Source: Morchella semilibera
Lineage: Eukaryota > Ascomycota > Pezizomycetes > Pezizales > Morchellaceae
Assembly: GCA_009192285.1 (NCBI GenBank)
Contig: CM018603.1
Location: forward strand, 3,216,588-3,280,587
Length of the DNA stretch: 64,000 nt
Direction of reading: 5' to 3'
Below the pieces are notes generated by a model. It had not been told where the DNA came from. It made no database searches and worked only from the letters and a program-made list of their open reading frames with translations. A program made the position numbers and the translations under genes. Positions 1 to 13,300 of this stretch are shown piece after piece. How positions within the stretch are numbered: the stretch's first letter is position 1; each line of letters begins with the position of its first letter.

Positions 1-2089
1 AGAGCCTGCCCTTACTCCTGAAAAGCAGAGGTTGATGAGAGCTTTGCAGCTGAGGAGAAAAACAATGCAACCTGAACTGAGAGAACAATCGAGGCGGGAC
101 GAAGAAGCTGCCCTAGAGATCCAAGGTATGAAGGAGTCAGACGAGATTAGCACCATTGCAGAAACTGACGACGATGAAGACCGAGAGGAAGGGGGAAGTG
201 GGATTGTATCCCAGAAGATAGTCGAGCCAGATTCAAACGAAGCTATTGGAGGACTTGAGGGGGTGGATGCACTCGAGGACAGTTCCCATGAAACCACGAT
301 GAAAGAAGGGGTAACGCTGGATAGGATAAACGAGCAGGCAGAAAGGGGGGATACAATGGGGGATCTGAGGGGGCGAGGCGATAAACTGCCGGAATCCCCA
401 GAGGATCTACAGTCACCCGAGAGCACAAAGGTTCGAGGGGAGCCAGATTCTGATGTTGACACCGAATCCGATCACACCGAGATTTCCATCATGACGGATT
501 CTAGACCTGTAACCATGACAGCTATCCAGCAACCCATCCCTAGCATGATCAAAAGCGGATCTCGCTCACACCCGGCCAAACCTCCATCACCAGATCCCTT
601 GGTACCAAAAGTCCTTAAGAGAACTGATCGTCCAGCCGAAAGCGAGCCCGTAAACGAACCTCCTACTCTTGAAGCAGCCCGTTCTGTTTCTGCACCTTTC
701 TTAAAACCGACAGCGCCAGCACCTGGACCAAGGAAAGCTGTAGGCGGCGGGGGTGGAGGTGTGGCACAGCGGATTCGCCAGCTCGAGATGTTGTCAGTTC
801 AGAAAGCTGCCGCAGCCGCAGGAAAATCGCCCCCTGTAAGCCGAGGCGGCTCTCCGACTCCGCCGATCCCACAGTATCATCCAAATCGCCCATCTAGTGT
901 ACATGTACCAGTCGCATTGCGCAGGATGTCTAACCCCCCTGCTCCTCTGCGACCAACATCATCGGCATCGCGCCCATCCACTCCCAATACTTCCGTCTCA
1001 ACTCTCGGTAGCTCTTCTGCAAGTTTCGCGTCCTCACTGCGATCAGTGATATCAACACCTTCACTTCCGAAATCAAGCCCGCCAAAATCAAGCCCAGTTC
1101 CAAAGATGGAGATAATTGAACGTAATAACAGGCCTGAATTACAAGTCACAACCCAAATTACTAGAGACGAGCAAACTGCCCACCCATTATCTCCATCTCC
1201 TCTGGCATCAGTTCCGACCCCTGAGTCGGCTAAAAGCTTGAAAAGCTCTAACAGCTTCAGCCGGCGGCCCAGCGTGGATATCACACCCGCAAGAACCCGT
1301 TCTTCGTAGAAGGAGTGTAGATGTAGCCCCCGCTTCAACAACGCCTTCCAGGGGTCAAAGCATTGACAGGGGTAGGGGTATTCTATCAAGATCAAGTTCA
1401 AGGGACTTGGAAAATCTCCCCGAGAAGGTTCCTACACCTAGCTCTAGCCCTAAGCCCACTCCCACATCTCCTAGGCCGCCGTCAACATATACAAATAGCT
1501 CGAAGAAGAGTAAGAAAGTAAAGGAAAGACGTGGATCCTCTTCTAGCTCTGGTGGGTCAGGTCCTTTCAAGGAAAAATCTAGATCCAAATCGAAATCCCC
1601 GACAACTCCTAAGTCACCAAAGAGCCCTGGCTTTTTACAGAAAATGAGTGCAGCTTTGACAGGCAAGAAATCTAAGGAAGATGTGCAAGCCCCCGCTCCC
1701 ATAGCTCCTGCCGAACCTACAAAAAAGTCATACCTTTTGGCTGGTTGGATAAATGCTCAACTTCCGGATACAATGTTATGGAGGCGGCGATGTTTGAAGA
1801 TAGATTCAAGTGGTTGGCTGTTCTTGTCCCTTTCAGAAGATGAGGTATAACTCCCTTAGAAACTTGAAGCTTAGAATATTTCTGACATATAAAACAGAAT
1901 GCGCCACAAACTAAAAGATATCACATATCTAAGGAAGTCCGATCGGTTGATTTACCAGATATGGATGAGCAAGAACTCCCCCACAGCGTGAGGCTTCATC
2001 TATTCGAAGGCGGGACCCTGCAATGTGCCTGTCAGAACGCCAGTGAGCAGAAAGAAGTATTGGGAGCGATTCGTGGTTGCATTGCATAG
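1..2089 (+). CDS. Ser/Pro-rich fungal protein with C-terminal PH-like domain, 5' partial
   Basis: The frame is open from base 2, so the gene starts before the window. The first visible residues form a basic helix (TPEKQRLMRALQLRRKTM), a motif I associate with uncharacterised filamentous-fungal proteins. About 400 residues of Ser/Pro/Glu-rich, probably disordered sequence follow, including a run of five Gly. The last ~110 residues (from the LLAGWINAQLPD segment) have the W/R spacing and beta-strand pattern of a PH-like fold and span an intron at 1845-1897 (GT-AG, phase 0); the stop is at 2087-2089. The frame ending at 1309 must pass to the next frame around 1301-1309, because the text continues smoothly as RRSVDVAPAS. 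No plausible intron fits there, so I infer a one-base assembly error or a true lesion. Function is unknown; a cortical or membrane-associated scaffold is only a guess from the PH-like end. Confidence 0.6.
1845..1897 (+). other. intron in the PH-like domain gene
   Basis: A 53-nt intron with GTATAA donor and ACAG acceptor, phase 0. Splicing joins the GWLFLSLSEDE end of one exon to NAPQTKRYHISKEV of the next and completes the PH-like domain; without it translation stops at 1850. Confidence 0.65.
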
Positions 2090-4697
2090 ATGGCTTGCCC
2101 ACTTCTCGTTTCATATCATTCTCCCAACATCCAAAGTTATTCGTTTACATACACTGTTTTAGTTTGCGGTATTTTCTCGATAAATTTCAACCCTGTATTG
2201 CCAGTACTTATTATGGCTGCAAAAGGGATAGAATATCACAGACGATACTTAATGCTTCCCTTTTTAAAAAAATATCTAGTATGCCTTTCGTTATCACTCC
2301 TTCAGCCATGTTCTCGTTATACTCAATGTCACAATCGTGCCGGTTTTTTTTTTTTATTATCATCTAAAAATTCACTTAAGGCAGGAGCCGCTGGGCTCCA
2401 AATTTTGAGTTTGCGGTTAGAAGGGCCGGGGCAATTACCCCCCCCCCCCCCCCTTTCCTTTATTCTTTCTACGATGCACCCATACCAGGGGGTGCCGTTT
2501 TTTTCTTTTTATTTTGCCGTGGATCCGGGTTTATTCTTTTATTATCATTATTTTACAACTCTAGATCTACCTACTAGTTAGCGTCTTTTATTCTGCCTTC
2601 ACTTCCTGTTTACTATGTTAATACCCTTGATCACCTCCCCAATCCTACATGCACCCCTCCCTCGGAGATGTCTTGCTATACTGCATTGTTTGTTTTCTTT
2701 GCTTATTAGTTCTGTTGTGCTTGATATTCCCCAGCTTTGGTAGAAGATACCACACTGCCTCCGCGCCTGCCTTCAGGATAGCCAGCGGGCAGGGGCCGTG
2801 GTAGCGCGATTTGAGAATCGCAAGTTTTTTTGTCCTCGAGCGAATAAATAATCTTTGTTCGACTTGTTCCTGCATGAATCCCAGTGTTGTGGTCCAGGTC
2901 ATGCATGTTCAGATCTGGATCTGGTTCCATTGTAAATAAACCAGGGTTTAAAGTTACACACACAAACCTTAAATTAACGTGCCTAGAGTAGTCACAAATC
3001 CTTTCTTAGCACACACAAACACAACTTTTTTTTGAAATTTCATAAATGGCGGTTCCAGAACTCCCACGAACGTGCAAACTGCCATTCCAGGTCAGAAACT
3101 AGCCTCATCAAACAGTTACATCTCTGGCACAGATGTACACGTTTTTGACCACATGGCATGTGCGTCCACGACCAAAAATGGCAACCTCCCTGGTTATTTT
3201 GGGGAAGGTGACAGGAATCACCTATATGGAAGTTAAACTGGATACATGCACTTTGTTATGGGCCAAAGGGTCCGCGACCTTGCGGGTTATCTGGCACCGA
3301 AAGCTATATATCTTACAGAGGAATATGTGAAGGAAGATGTAAGTGCCCCTATGAAGGATTAAGCTAAGACCATCTCCAGCTTTGGGCCTAATAATATCAT
3401 TCAAGTCCCGATTGTGGGTAGTAAGTATCCTATCCTTTATAATTTTTCGGAGTATCAGACTTGATTTTTATCAGATCTCGATCTCGCCCGGTGATCAACC
3501 AAGATACTTTCTTTCCGCTGCAAGCAATGAGCTTGGTGTCGAGAGCTAGGCTGATTTCCATTTGATCTCAGTACTATTACCATTGGAGTCAATTCCCGAT
3601 TTTTTTTTTTGTTGCTTATGTCCGCCAAGCCCGCTGAACTGGTGTGAAATGGCCTCACAATTCGTGACGGGGGCAATAGAGGGGCAAAAAGTTTTTGAAG
3701 TCAACTCCAACCATTAATTGTCCTGGGCTCTACCATGACTGCGTATTGTGGTACTCCCCCAAAAAGAAAGCATAGTCGGCGTACTCTTTGAAAGTGCAAT
3801 CATAGAACAATATAGGCATAGGGTGATCGGACGTGGGTGTCATTGAAACTTCAATATACTAACCCCTCAACCTAAGATGCATTAGCTTTACATACACATG
3901 AGTATAAATACATAAATATCAGGCCTACCGCTTAACTCAATTTCTAGATATTGCATAGATTTCCCACGAAGACTGAAGTTCCTTTTAATAGCTCCCCAAC
4001 TACTAAATGTGCGCACGAACGTGGGCCACTGGTGCCCGTCGCCTATGAGTGTCCTCCATGAGCTAATGTGGAGTCACCAATCCCAGGCCCCCATTATTCG
4101 TTGGTTTGCACTAGCTAGTCCAGCGGTTGTGCACTTAAAATTGTGCGCTCTTAACTACTGCATGCGCAGTTTTCTCCCAATCACTGCATGCGCAGTTTTC
4201 TCCCAACCAGGCCGCAAAGAGTTCTATCTCTTCTTTTTTCTTTTCGTTTTTTGTTTTCTTATTTTCTCTTTGGCAGGTTTTACTGACATATATGCATATT
4301 CAAAAATCGAAGCTTACTACAGCGGCAAAATTTCTGATATACTCCATATATAAACAAATAACATGTACATCCAGTAAGTGTATACGTATAGTACGCACAG
4401 CTACAGTGATATATATATATATAACCTTTGAGTGAGGTTTTAGGAGGCTTTTTACCATCTTCATACCACCTTCATTAGCTTTTTGTCCCAAAGTCATTTA
4501 TCTATTTGTCAGATCTTCTTGTCGAGCAATTCCATTTCGGTGAGGCGGTGCTCTCGAATTCAGGTGTATTCTTCTCAATCGATAAAAAACAAAACAACAA
4601 ACAGAGACTTGAATAACAATCGATCTTTTTATTCGTACCGGGAATGAACTAGCGGCTGAATATACGTGTGCGTATACAGCCATTATAATACTTAGAG
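2090..4697. other. intergenic region with no supported gene
   Basis: It contains only short ORFs without family features, many T-rich runs and a run of 16 C at 2438-2453. A 26-bp direct duplication (core GCATGCGCAGTTTTCTCCCA) lies at 4157-4208. The last few hundred bases before the kinase start are the likely kinase promoter, but I see no clear TATA element. Confidence 0.5.
4157..4208. repeat. 26-bp tandem duplication
   Basis: Two adjacent copies of a 26-bp unit starting ACTGCATGCGCAG, at 4157-4182 and 4183-4208. They differ at one base near the end (AATC versus AACC). Confidence 0.85.
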
Positions 4698-5701
4698 ATG
4701 GCGAGTTCGAAGTGGGACAAAGTAAAAATTCTTGGTCGAGGTTCATATGGAGTAGTATCGCTGGTAAAGAACCAGGAGGGGGCGATTAGAGCGGTGAAAC
4801 AAATCTCAAGAAAGGAAACTATATTCAGCGGACAAGAGATCAATGTCTTGAAAGAACTGAAATTGGTAAAACTTGCGATGGGCCATTAATTTTTAGTATC
4901 ATCTACGATTTGCGAATTTATGCTAATGGATCTCCTAGCACTCTGAGAACTTTGTGGAGCTACTCGAATGGACACAAGACCAAAATTACACATATTTATA
5001 TATGGAATATATTGAGCACGGTGATCTAATGGGCATCATTAAGAATCGTCAAGGAAACATCTCTGAGAACGAGATAAAGTCAATCACAAAACAATTACTC
5101 AGCGGTTTAGAGATCATGCACAGTAAAAACTTTTGTCATCGCGACTTGAAACCACAGGTGACACCTACTCCAATACTAGACATATCAATTGATGTATGTA
5201 AAATTAATGTTAGATCAGAACATTCTAGTTGCATCAATAGAACCAATCAGAGTCAAAATCGCCGATTTCGGGCTTACGAAAAAGTCCTCGGATACTACTC
5301 AGCTACGGACTTTAGTAGGAACGTATGGTTATATTGCCCCTGAGGTCATAGGATTTCTCGATGAAGAGACCTCAGAGTATACAAACTCTGCAGATATCTG
5401 GTCACTTGGATCTGTAGTGTATTGTATGTTTACTGGCGACGTCCCGTTTCCGGAGAACAGGGGACTCATTAATTACGTTCGGGGAAATGGCACCCAATTT
5501 CCAAGGGAGAAGCTAGATAAGTGTGCGAGCTTAGGCGCAACAGACTTCATTAAAAGCCTGATGAAGCCTTGCCCAAAAAAACGATTGACCGCGGAACAAG
5601 CATTAGAGGCCCCATGGTTAAAGGTTGATGAAAACAACCAGGGCCAGTCCTCAGAAGCATTCCAGCGCAGCGTCGCCAGCTCAACACTACCAGATGGTTA
5701 G
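4698..5701 (+). CDS. Ser/Thr protein kinase, CAMK/Rad53 (CHK2)-like, kinase domain only
   Basis: Three exons (4698-4865, 4939-5157, 5219-5701) give 289 residues that are almost entirely a kinase domain. Introns are 73 and 61 nt; the first has a TGCTAATG branch site. Visible landmarks are the Gly-rich loop GRGSYGVV, the VAIK-type lysine in RAVKQI, catalytic HRDLKPQN (split by intron 2), DFG in KIADFGLTKK, the APE-type IAPEV, and DIWSLGSV of helix F. All catalytic residues are present, so activity is likely. No FHA domain is visible, unlike Rad53/CHK2 proper. The stop at 5699-5701 may not be the true end: a GTTAGT donor at 5697 and an AG at 5762 would splice into an extra tail (see the next entry). 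The substrate is unknown; the kinase call is firm, the subfamily is inference. Confidence 0.8.
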
Positions 5702-5762
5702 TTTCGTATCTGTATATATCTGGTTGTTCGATCTGATGGCTAAAAAATCTATACCTATATAG

Positions 5763-6318
5763 AAAATATGAGCCCCCAAATACACGTACTAGCGCAAGCA
5801 GAGATCGGTTTAGTCCTAGAGACTCTAGCCTACCCCCACACAATCCATTGGCATGTATATGTGTGCGCGGGTATGCCCAAGAGGAGGAAGAATATGAGGA
5901 AACTACTCCGCCTCTCAAATGCGGGGCGGTGTGGCTTTACCAACATGTAGCTGCGTGCGGCGCACCTAGCGAACAATCGCTCGGAGCCGGATCGCTCTAC
6001 CAAGGACAGTGCAACCCCGATAGTGGTACGGGAATTTCCATTTCGGACCGTTTGCCACTACTACAAACACACTTGCACCGAGAACAGACTTGCTTGTGCC
6101 AACTCTTCCGGGGCTGGCTAAAACACTACTGTCGAGAATATGCTAGTACTATCGAGAATATGCTACTATCGAGAATATGCCACTATCGGGTGTTCTACTG
6201 TCGGGTATGCTACTATGATCGGGGTTTCGTTGTAATCGATCATCTGCAACTCAGTTCCTCCCGGGAAGGCATGATATCGATATATCCCCTACAGTACCAT
6301 CCATATATATACAGGTAG
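5763..6318 (+). pseudogene. possible C-terminal tail exon of the kinase, frame uncertain
   Basis: Splicing 5697-5762 out of the kinase transcript would add a tail starting ENMSP. That frame soon becomes unconvincing. If the C run at 5773-5777 had one more base, it would instead read a hydrophilic, tail-like stretch (NTRTSASRDRFSPRDSSLPP) and then an acidic patch (QEEEEYEETTPP). Open reading continues to 6318 but ends in degenerate tandem repeats (6128-6215). This could be a real tail with a homopolymer error, or decayed DNA. Confidence 0.3.
6128..6215. repeat. degenerate 15-17-bp minisatellite
   Basis: About five imperfect units of the type ACTATCGAGAATATGCT in tandem; the later units drift to ACTGTCGGGTATGCT. 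Confidence 0.7.
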
Positions 6319-9300
6319 GTAGTAAATGGGGTCGCATACCTTCCAGAATAATGTCTCTCCAATGATCACCCCAGAGCCAAACACGCTACACGATTCTGTT
6401 ACAAACAGCAAGAAAATTTCCACTACTAAAGACGCAAAACAACATCTCCCCATAAGTGCCAAAGGGACAAGAGTCGAAAACGATGTGACCCTTTTTTATT
6501 CAAGTTGATCCTTTTTTATTAAGTAATCTCATAGCCTTATATTTCCTGTTAGTTTTTTGAGTTGCAGTGTTTCAGTAGCAGTATAGTATATATGTGTGTG
6601 TGTATATTTTTGTGGTTAAATGATCCCTTGGTATTATTATGTCCCTAGTCGGCTTTGCCTTTTCTCTTCCTTAGAGCCTATACGTTCGGCTGCAACGCAA
6701 TATCATCTTGATCACGACATTGAAAATTTTCACTAGCTAGGTTATTTCTTGTGGTAATACACTGTTCAGGCAACTATTTTGATCAACGTCTCAAACCTTG
6801 CCAAGTCCCCAATATCAAGACCTACACCAGTATGTGAAGGGTGTATACTACAACCACGGAAAATATCACAAAATCTCAGATTGGCCAAACACACGTACAC
6901 TATGATGTAATGAATATGTGATAAAAACACGTGGAACGGAGTTCTTGCCCATATTTTTATTAGACTCAAATTTTGTAGGTCATAATATTGGCTATACCTG
7001 GTCTACCCAGATCACATTTGGCGTTTTCTATATAGGACACGTAAAGATAGTATTGTGAATATCGTGGAGGAGGCACCGCAGGTTACTCACGAGCCAGATT
7101 AGCACCCCAGAAAACATTTCCTAATTCACCATACGCATAGACACAGCTCAGAGCTATCTGCACGCAGAGCGCTGACAGATAATTACCCGCAGCTAAATAG
7201 TTGATTCAACTAATTAGGGCGGACGTTGGCAATATGTATACTACAAGCTAACAATTGAACACATGGCAAAAAAAAAAGCCAACTTTCAGGCTCTCCGCAT
7301 AATAATTATCTCAAAACATATAGATCCATGATATGCTTGATTTCATGGGCCGGACGCCCTTAACTGATGGGAAAACAATCATAAGAAGCGCTCTAGCGGT
7401 CGCGGTCGTGCGGCTCAACGGTGAATAGTGCAACTGACGGCTATCGATGCAGAATCGACCCATAGAATATGATAAGGTGCGAAGAGATATCTAAATGACT
7501 ACTAAGATACACGAATTCTGGTGCTAGTGCAAATCTATGTATGACTTGTGATGTTGTAATTATGGTATGTGCCAGACGTCAGGGACGCGCGCTGGAGATG
7601 TTGGGACGCTGGCCGTGCTTAGCGACATGGCCTCTCAGACAGCCACACCATCTACCCAGACTTCCACTGTCAACTGAGACGAATAGATTATAAATTTTCG
7701 AACCAGAGAAGCTTGAATTTAACTTATTTAGAAACTAGAATTAGAGAAATTTTCTTATCCGGCCAGGCCCATCACCATATATCACTCGCTTGCCAAGCCA
7801 ACTTATTTGTATCAATGATTAACGGAGCAAGAATTTGATTTTGTGTTTTGACCTTCTATTTATTGACTACAGAGACTTCTTTATACAAATTATTTATGTG
7901 TATAGTAAGTACGTGACCTAGACGCCCAAGTTGACTAATATGTGACTTAACTGCTCTCGCAAGAAACACTAATTAAAGTAGGTCCTAGAAAGCCATAGTT
8001 GCAGTACTAGCCGCGCGAGAGGTAAGATAGACTACAGAGCTAGAGAGAAAGGACCTATTCGTAAAGCTACCAGCGGCTTATAGGGAACCGAAAATTTGGG
8101 CTATCCGATATCGAGTGATGGATTATGACTAATTTATATGTTCTATCTATACATAGAAATCCCAAATAATTACTACCTTCCGTGTGTTATGCCTAATCAT
8201 GGAGAAGTGTTCCCGCTGCTAGAAAAAAGGGGTGTGCCGGTAGTCGCTAATTTAAGGTAGATGCAAGATTCTTTGATACATTCTAAGAGGGCCCCGCGCA
8301 CCCTAGTTTGAAACTTAAACATCTAAGATTTGTTTGGTCTCCCAAAGAATGCAAACAATACATCTTGACCTCGGAGTTTCACCCAGGCCGTCCGTTTTTC
8401 CTATCCCTCATAGAAGACTTACATCGCTCTTATGTTTGGCGCGGTAGATAGTATATATAGCTTGAATGGAGTGTGTTTGTTTATATATAGCAAATTCATA
8501 GAGGAATGTTATTGAGGCAATGTTGCTGAGGGTGAATAAGTGTTGTCCTAATTATGCTTGGCTCTCATAGAACATGTAGCCAGTTGTATCTGTGTGAAAG
8601 AAAGGCCCATCTCTCCACTTGAGTATACATTAACTGAAAAACAATTCAACTTAAGTGCCAATCTAGGCATATCCATAATCGCTCCCGGTATCAAAGGTTC
8701 ATTTGATTAGCGTGAGTAACCAGCGGATGGTGAACTGGTAGAACAATCAATAGTAGCTTTCTATGCACGTAGTTACGTGGCAGATATATTTGTCGGTGTT
8801 ATAATATTAGTATGTCATTATTCCACAGCGTCCCCTCCTTAAAATTATAACTGTACTAGCCCGCGAGCTGTAGCTCAAAGAATATGATATAACTCCTTAT
8901 ATCGAGAAGGATGGACACAGTATAGAGCACTCCGGAACCGGCAAACACTATTGATTCCTGTAAAATAAGGGCGGTCCAGAACAATCATTTTTATGCAATA
9001 TTTGACGAAAATTAAATACGCGCCATGGTAAAGGGTGGTTCCTAAAAGTGGCTAATAACTCCGTTATCGATTTGATGAAAATAACGCACGTAGTCTCACA
9101 GTCACACCGGGTGTGCCCTTAAGAGCGGAGTATTGCATTATGCAAATCATCGCTATTCAGGTCCTGGGTGGGATACTACCGCAAGGGCTACCAAAAGCCA
9201 CGATTGGCCGTATATACCTGTTAGGACCCTGATATACGGTGTGTATGTGGAGTCTCTCATGTTGTAAGTACGCAGGTTACACCAACTTCTTCAAGAACAG

Positions 9301-10201
9301 GGTAAAAACGGTAAGTAGATATGAAATGCGGCCCAGCGTAACCCAACACTCTATAGCACTCTGCATTTCCCTATTAGAGTGGATCGCTGTTGTGTGCTCG
9401 TAGGCGTTCAAGAAATAGTGATAGAAGGTTGCGCGATGTACAAGCTGGTTGTAAGTCAGCATATGCTATGTACAGTCGTTCAAGGCCTGAAGGTGGATCC
9501 TGCTTAGTGGTGTCCCGCATTATAACTGAACTTGGCGTCGCCAGAGTGAACTCTGTCATTGGCCTGAAACCCCTGTCCGCCATTATAGAGGGACCACTAT
9601 CACCCCGTGAGCAAGTGTACCTGACAGCACATCCTTGTTCTGATCAACAGGTTGCATAAACTTTATTTTAACCGCATTCTAGACATTTCATGAGGGATTT
9701 GGCGGCCAACATATTGATCGATATATTGGATCGAATGTCTGTACCAAATCTCGGGTTAAAATTAAGCACCCGACTAATTAAAAGGTATGTTGCTTACTGT
9801 AAGAATTTAAGGACCTAAATGCGGGGGTACTGAGCAGCTTGCCTTGTTTTAGTTCTTCGATGATACCGCCCTAGGCGCCGTTCGGGCCGAGCTAGACGTT
9901 CCCGTGAGATTCTGTCGGTGCGGCAATTGAGACCTCTGGAACTTGGAGGTGGTGATTGTTGTCATAATCTTATTGTTGAATACATGTAGGGTGAACATGA
10001 GGTTTCAGAGTATCGGCTGCAATATGCCAAGGGTTTGTGGAACCTAACGCTGGCTACTCGAAACACCTATGGCATACATGTGGCCGCCAGCTTCGTCGCT
10101 CATCACATATCCTCTTTCTCTGAACATAATTGTCTTAGAGGCTCAATCTAAAACCGTGGCAGGAGATGACTGTAGGGACAGGTGCACGCATCGTAACACG
10201 C

Positions 10202-10326
10202 ACATGTACTAGGGTGTTGCAAAAAGTGATCAGAATTCGAATCTGATAAGACAAACACACACATTCACTACAACATTCACTTATCAGATTCTGATCTCTT
10301 ACCCACACACCCAAGTACATACATGT
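10202..10326. mobile_element. imperfect hairpin (foldback) element, about 125 bp
   Basis: The left arm (10202-10250, ending GATCAGAATTCGAATCTGATAAG with a 6-base insertion) is the imperfect reverse complement of the right arm (10280-10325, starting CTTATCAGATTCTGATC). The arms end near ACATGTAC motifs and enclose a CA-rich loop of about 30 nt. There is no coding capacity. It could be a MITE or simply a stem-loop; I see no target-site duplication. Confidence 0.45.
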
Positions 10327-13300
10327 ATATGGTGGCTATAGACGGTACTATCCCTTTTTTTTTCTGTCGCCTTGGCTCTTCAGATGCATGCCACTGTCTC
10401 CCTATCAATCTCACCTCACAAATAGAAGAAAACCGGTTGGTGCTCCTTTATTAGAGGATGAACTCATGCAGACTGAACCATAATCTCAATTGTAGTCGAT
10501 AATCAAGATACCACACATGCGGACAGTTTATGCTCGTTACTTTGATAAAAGAAACGTTGCTAAACGAGCTAGAAGGTTCTTTGACAGATCTATCATCAAG
10601 GCCAAATCGGTATTCTTGGCGTGGCTTATGAAAATCTAAGTCCCAGGTATATACGGTCACCATTCCATGCACCCACGGGAAGGAATTGCTTTTTCTCATA
10701 CGCGTATGTACCCGTTAATATCCGTAGGTACATTAGTCGGAGTGCTCCCGCGGCAGTTTTAGCGCTCGTCTGAACTCAATGGATCATGAAATTCGATAGG
10801 TTGGATAAACTAGCCGTTCCCTTTCCGAATACTGTACTTTGGATAACTGGCTTTGTAGAGTAGGGTTGTGCAAATCCCTTGTAATGGGAGAGACCTAGTG
10901 GTTCGCTAAGCACGCGCTCCTCGGATAAGCATCTCGCTGTTTGCCCTGCCTGCATTCTCAACCAGATACGCGTGACTGAACGAGCAAGGCAGATGAGCAT
11001 GAGCTAAACTTTATCGTTAACCAATTATACTCAGTTTTTACAAAGAAGCATTAAAAGGCAGTAGGTACTGCAATGGTATCCGATCGAAGAGGAGCAGCCC
11101 GACTAACTGACCAAGCATGACTTCAAGAATTCGCCCTCCCAAGGCTAAGTCTGTGTTTCCATGCTCGTCGATACGGTCAGCTGTTGTGGTGTGGTGTGAG
11201 TTCTCGTGGCTGGCTCATGCACAGCTCGGCACTCGACCTCACGAAGAGAAAAATTTGTTCGCTCAGAGTTCCAGGCGCCTGGATGAGATGACGGCCGGTA
11301 CCGACTGGTTATCCGCTTGAGTTGGGCCGAATTCGCCCCACTCACCCACCACCTTGATGGGTCAAACTGCCTCTAAAGTACCTCCGAAGCGGAGGTGACT
11401 TTTTTTCATACCAGGTATTTGTAGGTACCATTACTCGATGAAAACACAGGAGGTACTTCGCAATGTAGCTTCCAGAAGTAGAGGCTGCACGGAGACTGGT
11501 ACAACCTACGCGCTGTCCGGCATATATCCTTTAACGGATAATAGGCAGAAAAATTTCTTCGTTCCCCACGCACGTAAGTAGGGGACGGCGACTCAGATCT
11601 CAAGGTATCGTGATATCTGTCTGTCAATGGCCACCACCATCGTCACCTGTACCATTCCTCAACAGCTACTAGTACTTCAAGTGTCACCGACAGCAACACT
11701 CCTCTATATTAAAGGCTTGCGGGGAATCGTCGGCCTAGACAGTGGTGTTAGGGTTTGAGTTAGCTCCCCTTAGAGCAACCGTGCCCCAGGGAGAGCAAAT
11801 AATTTGCTCGGTTGAGTTCACCACGCTAATTGTTGTACTGTTTTTACGAGGCGTCCCCTTAGGGGAAGCTTGCAAACTGGACTGAGTGGTTTGTAGTATT
11901 ACGTAAAGCATCATATATGTTATTGAGCGCATACGTATCCCCAAATCGAGGGAAACCTACAGCCTTGTAACTCGTTGAAGGTCTCTTGCCTCCACATCGT
12001 GGTGGTTGGTTAATTAACTGCTATGAAAGTGGGTGCTTCAACCTTTCTCCGAGATGCTAGATGCTGTCCGCGGAGATGTGCGATAGGAAAATAAATAAAC
12101 TCTTGACACCGCCAAGCTCAACACCTGAATGAAAGATCGTCTCATCCCTTTTTGGTCTTGGATCACCCTGCTTTCTTTCACCTTCACACCCACTTGGTTG
12201 CGCCTGCTTTTGAAGCCTTGGAACAAAAGCGAAATTTCCCCCGCAATTTGCCTCTTACGGCGGGGAGGAGCTGGGTGTGGTGTGTGCAGGGGGCCCTGAT
12301 CGTCAGGGAGTCATGAATGCCATTTCTATTTTCCCCTCTCGATTTGCGTCGATCTAGACGTCCGTTTTCTTTACTTTTTTTTCCCTCACGCACGCAACCA
12401 TAGCTTGCCCTGATGAAAGCTTTCACTCATAGAAGCAGGGAACAAAGGAGAAAAGGGGGATCACGTACCGGTTTATCCTTCATCTTCACCATCGTGAACG
12501 ACCAGATTGAAATGACATCACCGATGACAATGTCCCTTAACAGTCAGTCCAGGCGGATTCAGTTTTTGGGTTGATGTTTACACTTTTCAGTGACCGCGCA
12601 AAACGATTTTTTTTTGCGTGAGGCGCTCTGGTTGGCAGGGTTTCTTTGAGCTCCCTTCTCCGTTCTTCATGTCTACAGGGCTTCCTATTTTTTTTAAGAG
12701 GCGCGTGACGTGGGATTAGTAGAGTATTTTTCATCCCTGGATACATGTACATGTACCTAGTGGGACCTAGGGTTCTTGTGTTGTTGTTGTCGCTTGTTTC
12801 ATGCAAAACAAATACATGTTCCATTTTCGTTTTTTTTGTATGAACCAGAATTGAGCTGGGGCCAAGCATGCAAGATATTTAGGATCGTGCCGGTGTCCGG
12901 CAATGATCAGTCAAATGTGAAGCAGCACAAAAAATAGATCAATGATATTCGCGCGAGCGCTCATACTCATATATGACAGCAGCTATCCTACTGGGCAAGC
13001 TCGTACATGGATACTTAAGCCGAGTGCGAGATGGTGCATGGTAGATGTGCTGTTACAAATTCCCGTCAATCTGGCGAGGAGGATCTACTAGGAGAAGATG
13101 AACAGCCTTGGGAATTCGCCGCGGGGCTGGATAATTATTAGAGAATTTAGGCCAAGCATCAATTGAGAAATGCTGTTCTGTAACTAGTAATTTTGACTAA
13201 AAGTGATGGTTGGCCTAAGGTTTCTAATGGAGAACACGTGGGCTGCGCAGAACCGTTTTCTGGTCCGTTTCTTTGCTGCGCCATAACCGGAGTTCAAAGG

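Noticed and set aside
2077-2581. 163-residue ORF after the PH-like gene
   Set aside because: Overlaps the end of the real gene, T-rich and contains the 16-C run; a shadow of composition.
8690-8720. GGTATCAAAGGTTC resembling a retroelement primer-binding site
   Set aside because: No LTR end next to it and no coding relics nearby; likely chance.
9374-9659. Overlapping short ORFs (89 and 69 residues)
   Set aside because: No family signal and located in a decayed region.
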